A DNA stretch of 64,000 nucleotides, taken from NCBI RefSeq assembly GCF_014243445.1, contig NZ_JACLQD010000003.1, forward strand, positions 496,001 through 560,000, given 5' to 3'. The notes under the pieces are model-generated. The model was given only the letters and a program-made list of their open reading frames with translations. It searched no databases and was not told where the DNA came from. Each line of letters begins with the position of its first letter. The stretch's first letter is position 1. Below are positions 60,041 to 64,000 of the stretch, piece by piece. The stretch is from Paragemmobacter straminiformis. Its GTDB lineage: Bacteria; Pseudomonadota; Alphaproteobacteria; Rhodobacterales; Rhodobacteraceae. The translations under genes and the position numbers were made by a program.

Positions 60041-61378
60041 ATGTCCTGGGATAGCCGCGTTCTTTGGATTGAGGGGCTGTTTCTGCAACCCCAGCATTTC
60101 CAGCAGGCCGACCGCCATGTGGAAGCGCAGATCAGTGGCCTTGCCCGCCATGTGTTGCCCTATCTCTGGGGGGTGAGCGCCCTCGAGATCGATGAGGAGA
60201 TGCTGAAATCGGGTCAGTTCTCGGTCAAGGCGGTTGCCGGGCTGACCGCCGATGGCGCCACGTTCCGCGTGCCCGCGACCGAGGACCATCCGCCATCGCT
60301 GATCGTGCCCGAAGGGATCAAGGATTGCGTGGTCTATCTGACCGTGCCCAGCCGCCGCCGTGGCGCGCCCGAGGTCGAGATGACGGGGGCGGAACTGTCG
60401 GCCACCCGGTTCCGGCCTGCCGAGATCGAGGTGACCGATACCGTGGGCCGCGACCGCACGCCCGTCACGCTGGCGGTGGGCAAGCTGCGCCTGCAATTCG
60501 CGCTGGCGGTCGATGACCTGTCGGACCGGCTGGCCATTCCGATTGCCCGCATCCTCGAGGTGCGGCCCGACAAGCAGGTGGTTCTGGACGGCAGTTTCAT
60601 TCCCGCCTGTATCGACCTGCGCGCGGCCCCGACGCTTTCGGGCTTTCTGCGCGAGCTGGAGGGTTTGCTTGCCCATCGGCAAAAGGCCCTTGCGGGGCGG
60701 CTTTCCGAAACCGGAGCGACGCGGGGTGTGGCGGAAATCTCCGACTTCCTGATGCTGATGGTGCTGAACCGCAACCTGCCCGTGATCCGGCATCTGCTGA
60801 CGCTTGAAAACGTGCATCCGGCAACGGCTTTCCGCGAATGCGCCGCATTGGCCGGAGAGCTTGCAACCTTCATGGCCGCCGAAAAGACGGTGCCGGACTT
60901 TCCGCCCTATGTGCATGACAACCTGTCGGCAAGTTTCGCGCCGCTGATCCGCGCGCTGCGGCAATACCTGTCGTCGGTGCTGGAGCAATCGGCGGTGTCG
61001 ATCCCGCTTGACCCGCGCAAATACGGCATTTCGGTCGGCATCATCGCCGACCGCAAGCTGATCACGACGGCGGGTTTCGTGCTGGCGGTCAAGGCGGATA
61101 TCCCGCCCGAAACCGTGCGCCGCCATTTCGCGGGCCATGCCAAGCTTGGCCCGGTCGAGGAAATCCGCCAGCTCGTCAATTCGGCCCTTCCGGGGATCGG
61201 GCTGACCCCGCTGCCGGTCGCGCCGCGTCAGGTGCCCTATCATGCGGGGGTCGTCTATTTCGAACTGGAACGCGACAGCCCCTATTGGCGCAAGATGACC
61301 ACCTCGGGCGGGGTCGCGGTGCATGTGTCCGGCGATTATCCGGGGCTGACGATGGAACTCTGGGCGATCCGGCAATGA
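60041..61378 (+). CDS. tssK: T6SS baseplate protein TssK
   Basis: A 445-residue protein that joins baseplate and membrane complex. VLWIEGLFLQPQHFQQADRHVEAQ is the family start, and LMVLNRNLPVIRHLLTLENVHP is conserved. The C-terminal head (NSALPGIGLTPLPVAPRQVP and YHAGVVYFELERDSPYW) has the family ending MELWAIRQ. ATG at 60041, 36 bp after tagH, with GGAAAGGC upstream. Confidence 0.96.
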   Translation: MSWDSRVLWIEGLFLQPQHFQQADRHVEAQISGLARHVLPYLWGVSALEIDEEMLKSGQFSVKAVAGLTADGATFRVPATEDHPPSLIVPEGIKDCVVYLTVPSRRRGAPEVEMTGAELSATRFRPAEIEVTDTVGRDRTPVTLAVGKLRLQFALAVDDLSDRLAIPIARILEVRPDKQVVLDGSFIPACIDLRAAPTLSGFLRELEGLLAHRQKALAGRLSETGATRGVAEISDFLMLMVLNRNLPVIRHLLTLENVHPATAFRECAALAGELATFMAAEKTVPDFPPYVHDNLSASFAPLIRALRQYLSSVLEQSAVSIPLDPRKYGISVGIIADRKLITTAGFVLAVKADIPPETVRRHFAGHAKLGPVEEIRQLVNSALPGIGLTPLPVAPRQVPYHAGVVYFELERDSPYWRKMTTSGGVAVHVSGDYPGLTMELWAIRQ

Positions 61379-61414
61379 CGGGCCGCGCCTTGCGGATTGG
61401 GGAAAGGACAAGCG

Positions 61415-62809
61415 ATGTCGGACAATGATCCCTTTGCCGAACCGGATGACAACGAACGGACGGTGATCCGCCCGAACCCGGGCGGGCGACGACCGGCATC
61501 GGCCCCGGCGGCCCCCGCCTATCAGGCACCGCCGCCTCCGGCTGCCGCCTATCCCGACCCGCCGCGCGCGCAGGCGGCCCCTGCCGCCGCAGCCGCAGGT
61601 GCCGCAGCGCCCGCCATCGCGGCGACCGGCCTGAACCCGCTGAACGGTCAGGCGACCACGCTTTTCTCGCTTATCAGCCGCATCCGCAACCGCGCGCAGC
61701 ACCTCGACCCCGAAAAGCTGCGCGCCAATGTCGTGGCGGAAGTGCGCGGCTTCGAAGGCCGCTGCCTGACGGCGGGGATCGACCCGCAGAACGTCAAGGT
61801 TGCCCGCTATGCGATCTGCGCCACCATCGACGACGTGGTGCTGAACACCCCCTGGGGCGAGGCGTCGTCATGGGCGCAGCAATCGATGGTCGCGACCTTT
61901 CACCGTGAAACCGTGGGCGGCGACCGGTTCTACGATCTGCTTGCGCGGCTGGAACAGGACCCTGCGCGCAACATCGATCTGCTCGAATTCCTTTACATGT
62001 GCCTCTCTCTCGGATTCGAGGGGCGGTTGCGGGTGGAACATGGCGGCAGCGACAAGCACCTGACCATCCGGCAGGGACTTGCCCGCATCATCCGCGGCCA
62101 GCGCGGCGAGGTCGAAGCGGATCTTTCGCCGCATTGGAAGGGGCTGGAAAAGCCGCACAGGCCGCTTTCGGTCTGGACGCCGGTCTGGATTGCCTCGGCC
62201 TGTTTCGCGGTTCTGCTTGGCGCGATCTATGCGACGCTGGCCTGGGCGCTGACGTCTTCGGCCAATGCCGCCATCGACCAGCTTGCGGTTTATGAAACCC
62301 AGCCCTTGCCGACCTTTCTGCGACAGGCGCCACCGCCACCCGACCCGAAGCCCACGGTTGCGGATGTGAAGATGCTTGACGGGTTGCAGACCTTTTTGCA
62401 GCCCGAGGTGGATGCCGGACGCGTGACGCTGCTGCAAGACACCAGCACCATCACGATCCGCATCGCAGGCGCGGGCATGTTCGGGTCGGGTTCGGACGCG
62501 CTGAAACCGGAATTCGACGAATTGCTGACCCGCGTCGCCGATGCGCTGAACAGCGTGACGGGGCCTGTGCTGATCGCCGGGCATTCGGACAGCGACAAGA
62601 TCCGCACCTCGCGCTTTCCGTCGAACATGCACCTTTCGCTGGCCCGCGCCGAAGCGGTCCAGAAATTCCTGGCGGCCAAGTTGACCGACCCCGCGCGGCT
62701 GACGGCGGAAGGGCGGGCCGACAAGGAGCCCATCGCCGACAATGCGACGCGCGAAGGGAAGGCTGCGAACCGCCGGATCGAAATCGTTCTGAGAAGGATT
62801 GAAAGCTGA
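61415..62809 (+). CDS. tssL: T6SS membrane protein TssL with C-terminal OmpA-like domain
   Basis: A 464-residue DotU/IcmH-type protein. A proline-rich N-terminus (1-70) precedes the cytoplasmic DotU domain (about 80-245; ARYAICATIDDVVLNTPWGE and WAQQSMVATFHRETVGGDRFYD). A single membrane helix (about 254-279) comes next, then a periplasmic OmpA/peptidoglycan-binding domain (GAGMFGSGSDALKPEFDELL ... HLSLARAEAVQKFLAAKL, AANRRIEIVLRR). The fused domain anchors the complex to the cell wall, replacing a separate TagL. ATG at 61415. TGA overlaps the tssM ATG. Confidence 0.95.
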   Translation: MSDNDPFAEPDDNERTVIRPNPGGRRPASAPAAPAYQAPPPPAAAYPDPPRAQAAPAAAAAGAAAPAIAATGLNPLNGQATTLFSLISRIRNRAQHLDPEKLRANVVAEVRGFEGRCLTAGIDPQNVKVARYAICATIDDVVLNTPWGEASSWAQQSMVATFHRETVGGDRFYDLLARLEQDPARNIDLLEFLYMCLSLGFEGRLRVEHGGSDKHLTIRQGLARIIRGQRGEVEADLSPHWKGLEKPHRPLSVWTPVWIASACFAVLLGAIYATLAWALTSSANAAIDQLAVYETQPLPTFLRQAPPPPDPKPTVADVKMLDGLQTFLQPEVDAGRVTLLQDTSTITIRIAGAGMFGSGSDALKPEFDELLTRVADALNSVTGPVLIAGHSDSDKIRTSRFPSNMHLSLARAEAVQKFLAAKLTDPARLTAEGRADKEPIADNATREGKAANRRIEIVLRRIES

Positions 62810-64000
62810 TGATGCGTCAAATGCTGATCCGGCGGATCATTTGGTCGATCTTCAGATCGGTCATCGGATCGCTGCTGGTCTTTGCGATCGTCGTTTCGGG
62901 CTGCATCATCTGGTTCGGCCCTCTGCTGGCCTTTGGCGAAAGCCGCCCGCTGGAGTCTCCCCTCGCACAGGGGATCGCGGTGGGTTGCCTGTGGCTGGTC
63001 GTGCTGCTGACGATCCTGCTGGTGTTGTGGCTGCGCGCGCGCCGCAATCGCGCCATGACCGAGGATATCGTCAGCGGTCCCGACCCCGAAGACCTGACCG
63101 ATGCCGCCGTCAAGGCCGAACTGGGCGAGGTGCGCGCCAAGATGCGTGCGGCAATGGTCAAGCTGCGCAAGGCCAAGGGCCGGAAATCGCTGGCCGAATT
63201 GCCGTGGTACCTGATGATCGGCCCCCCCGGTGCGGGCAAGACGACGGCCATCGTCAATTCGGGCCTGCAATTCCCGCTGGCCGAGGAATTCGGCCGCACG
63301 GCGCTGGATGGCGTTGGCGGCACGCGCAACTGCGACTGGTGGTTCACCGACAACGCCGTGATGATCGACACGGCGGGCCGCTTCACCACACAGGAAAGCG
63401 ACGCCGCCGCCGACAGCGGCAGCTGGCTCGGCTTTCTCGGGATGCTCAAGAAGCACCGCCCGCGCCAGCCGATCAACGGGGCCATCGTCGCGCTGTCGCT
63501 GGCCGATCTGTCGATGCAGGACGAGGTGACGCAGAAGAACCAGGCCAAGGCGGTGCGCCGCCGCTTGCAGGAATTGCGCGAGAAACTGGGCGTGCGCTTC
63601 CCCGTCTATATCGTCTTTACCAAATCGGACCTGATCGTCGGCTTTTCGGAATTCTTCGAGAACCTTGGCAAGGAGGCGCGCGAACAGGTCTGGGGTTTTA
63701 CCCTTCCCGTGACGCGCCCGAAGGCCGAAGACACGACCCTTGCGGCTTTCGACGGTGAATTCGATCTGTTGCTCGACCGGCTGAACAGGCTTTCGCTTGA
63801 CCGCATGCAGCAAGAGACCGACCACCAGCGCCGCAGCCTGATTGCGGGATTTCCGGCGCAGGTCGCCTCGATCCGGCAGGTCGCGCGGGATTTCCTGACC
63901 GAAATCTTCGTCGAGAACAAATACGAGGCGCGACAATTCCTGCGCGGCGTCTACTTCACCTCGGGAACGCAGGAAGGCACGCCGATCGACCGTCTGATGA
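62809..64000 (+). CDS. tssM: T6SS membrane protein TssM (IcmF), partial at right edge
   Basis: The first 397 codons of a family that is usually about 1,100-1,200 residues. Two N-terminal membrane helices (about 18-42 and 54-76) lead to the cytoplasmic NTPase domain: Walker A GPPGAGKT (138-145), ALDGVGGTRNCDWWFTDNAV, the Walker B-like MIDTAGRFTTQ, and FTKSDLIVGF. AAGGA lies upstream; ATG at 62809 or 62812. The periplasmic part lies beyond this window. TssJ is not visible and, if present, would be further right. Confidence 0.95.
   Translation, partial: MMRQMLIRRIIWSIFRSVIGSLLVFAIVVSGCIIWFGPLLAFGESRPLESPLAQGIAVGCLWLVVLLTILLVLWLRARRNRAMTEDIVSGPDPEDLTDAAVKAELGEVRAKMRAAMVKLRKAKGRKSLAELPWYLMIGPPGAGKTTAIVNSGLQFPLAEEFGRTALDGVGGTRNCDWWFTDNAVMIDTAGRFTTQESDAAADSGSWLGFLGMLKKHRPRQPINGAIVALSLADLSMQDEVTQKNQAKAVRRRLQELREKLGVRFPVYIVFTKSDLIVGFSEFFENLGKEAREQVWGFTLPVTRPKAEDTTLAAFDGEFDLLLDRLNRLSLDRMQQETDHQRRSLIAGFPAQVASIRQVARDFLTEIFVENKYEARQFLRGVYFTSGTQEGTPIDRLM

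Noticed and set aside
58409-61702. 1,097-codon minus-strand frame across tagH, tssK and tssL
   Set aside because: A GC-rich shadow of three clear T6SS genes; Arg/His-rich with no domain.

Overview
This window is a GC-rich chromosomal segment from an alphaproteobacterium, most likely a member of the Rhodobacteraceae (Rhodobacter/Gemmobacter/Tabrizicola-like; genus not resolved). The call rests on a class I lysyl-tRNA synthetase, a CTC-type L25, an MHS-type transporter beside acs, a DUF4864 protein and an imp-style T6SS order. Many starts are GTG or TTG placed behind clear Shine-Dalgarno sequences.

Positions 1-31852 are ordinary core genome in short operons. They hold the edge of a large surface or RTX-like protein, ettA, nadD, a PBP4-type dacB, a TerB-like protein, class I lysK and a DUF4864 protein. 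A large beta-helix protein without a signal peptide follows, then an FMN-binding split-barrel protein and a SulP transporter. Next come an acs-adk-MHS transporter-response regulator stretch, truA, the ycjX-ycjF pair, pth, a glycosyltransferase and pcaB. The block ends with rplY, an MFS exporter, lldD with a MarR regulator, trpA, a PhnB-like protein and ychF. Small hairpin repeats with 3-4 nt loops lie between several gene pairs.

Positions 31853-38014 are a tRNA-Ser(GCT) gene and a 6.1 kb integrative element inserted in its 3' end. The 15-bp core CCTTCGGCTCCGCCA is duplicated at 31928-31942 and 38000-38014. The element carries a tyrosine integrase, an AlpA-like excisionase and a tightly overlapping replication-type operon: winged helix, a 32-codon microgene, a Toprim primase, a DUF3987 protein and a small C-terminal partner. 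Next to attL are two cargo genes, a membrane protein with a zinc-ribbon-like tail and a small exported HdeA/Rap1a-like protein. No capsid, portal or conjugation genes are visible, so it resembles a minimal satellite.

Positions 38417-40805 hold a porin followed 16 bp later by a probable prokaryotic pentameric ligand-gated ion channel, then a small unknown gene transcribed away from the secretion cluster.

From 40969 to the right edge is one strand of a type VI secretion system: tssA-tssB-tssC-hcp-tagJ-tssE-tssF-tssG-tssH(clpV), an unknown helical protein, a fused TssB-like/TssC-like protein, an unknown 99-residue protein, vgrG, a DUF6931-like protein, a PAAR tip, tagH(FHA), tssK, tssL with an OmpA tail, and tssM (cut by the edge). 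The order and ATGA overlaps indicate one or two long transcripts. The most unusual part is 51625-55402. There a lysine-rich orphan is translationally coupled to an 855-residue second sheath-like protein, which has about ten DxxALLxGL-type repeats, a TssB-like domain, and a TssC-like domain lacking the usual C-terminal sheath region. It is coupled in turn to a second orphan directly before vgrG.
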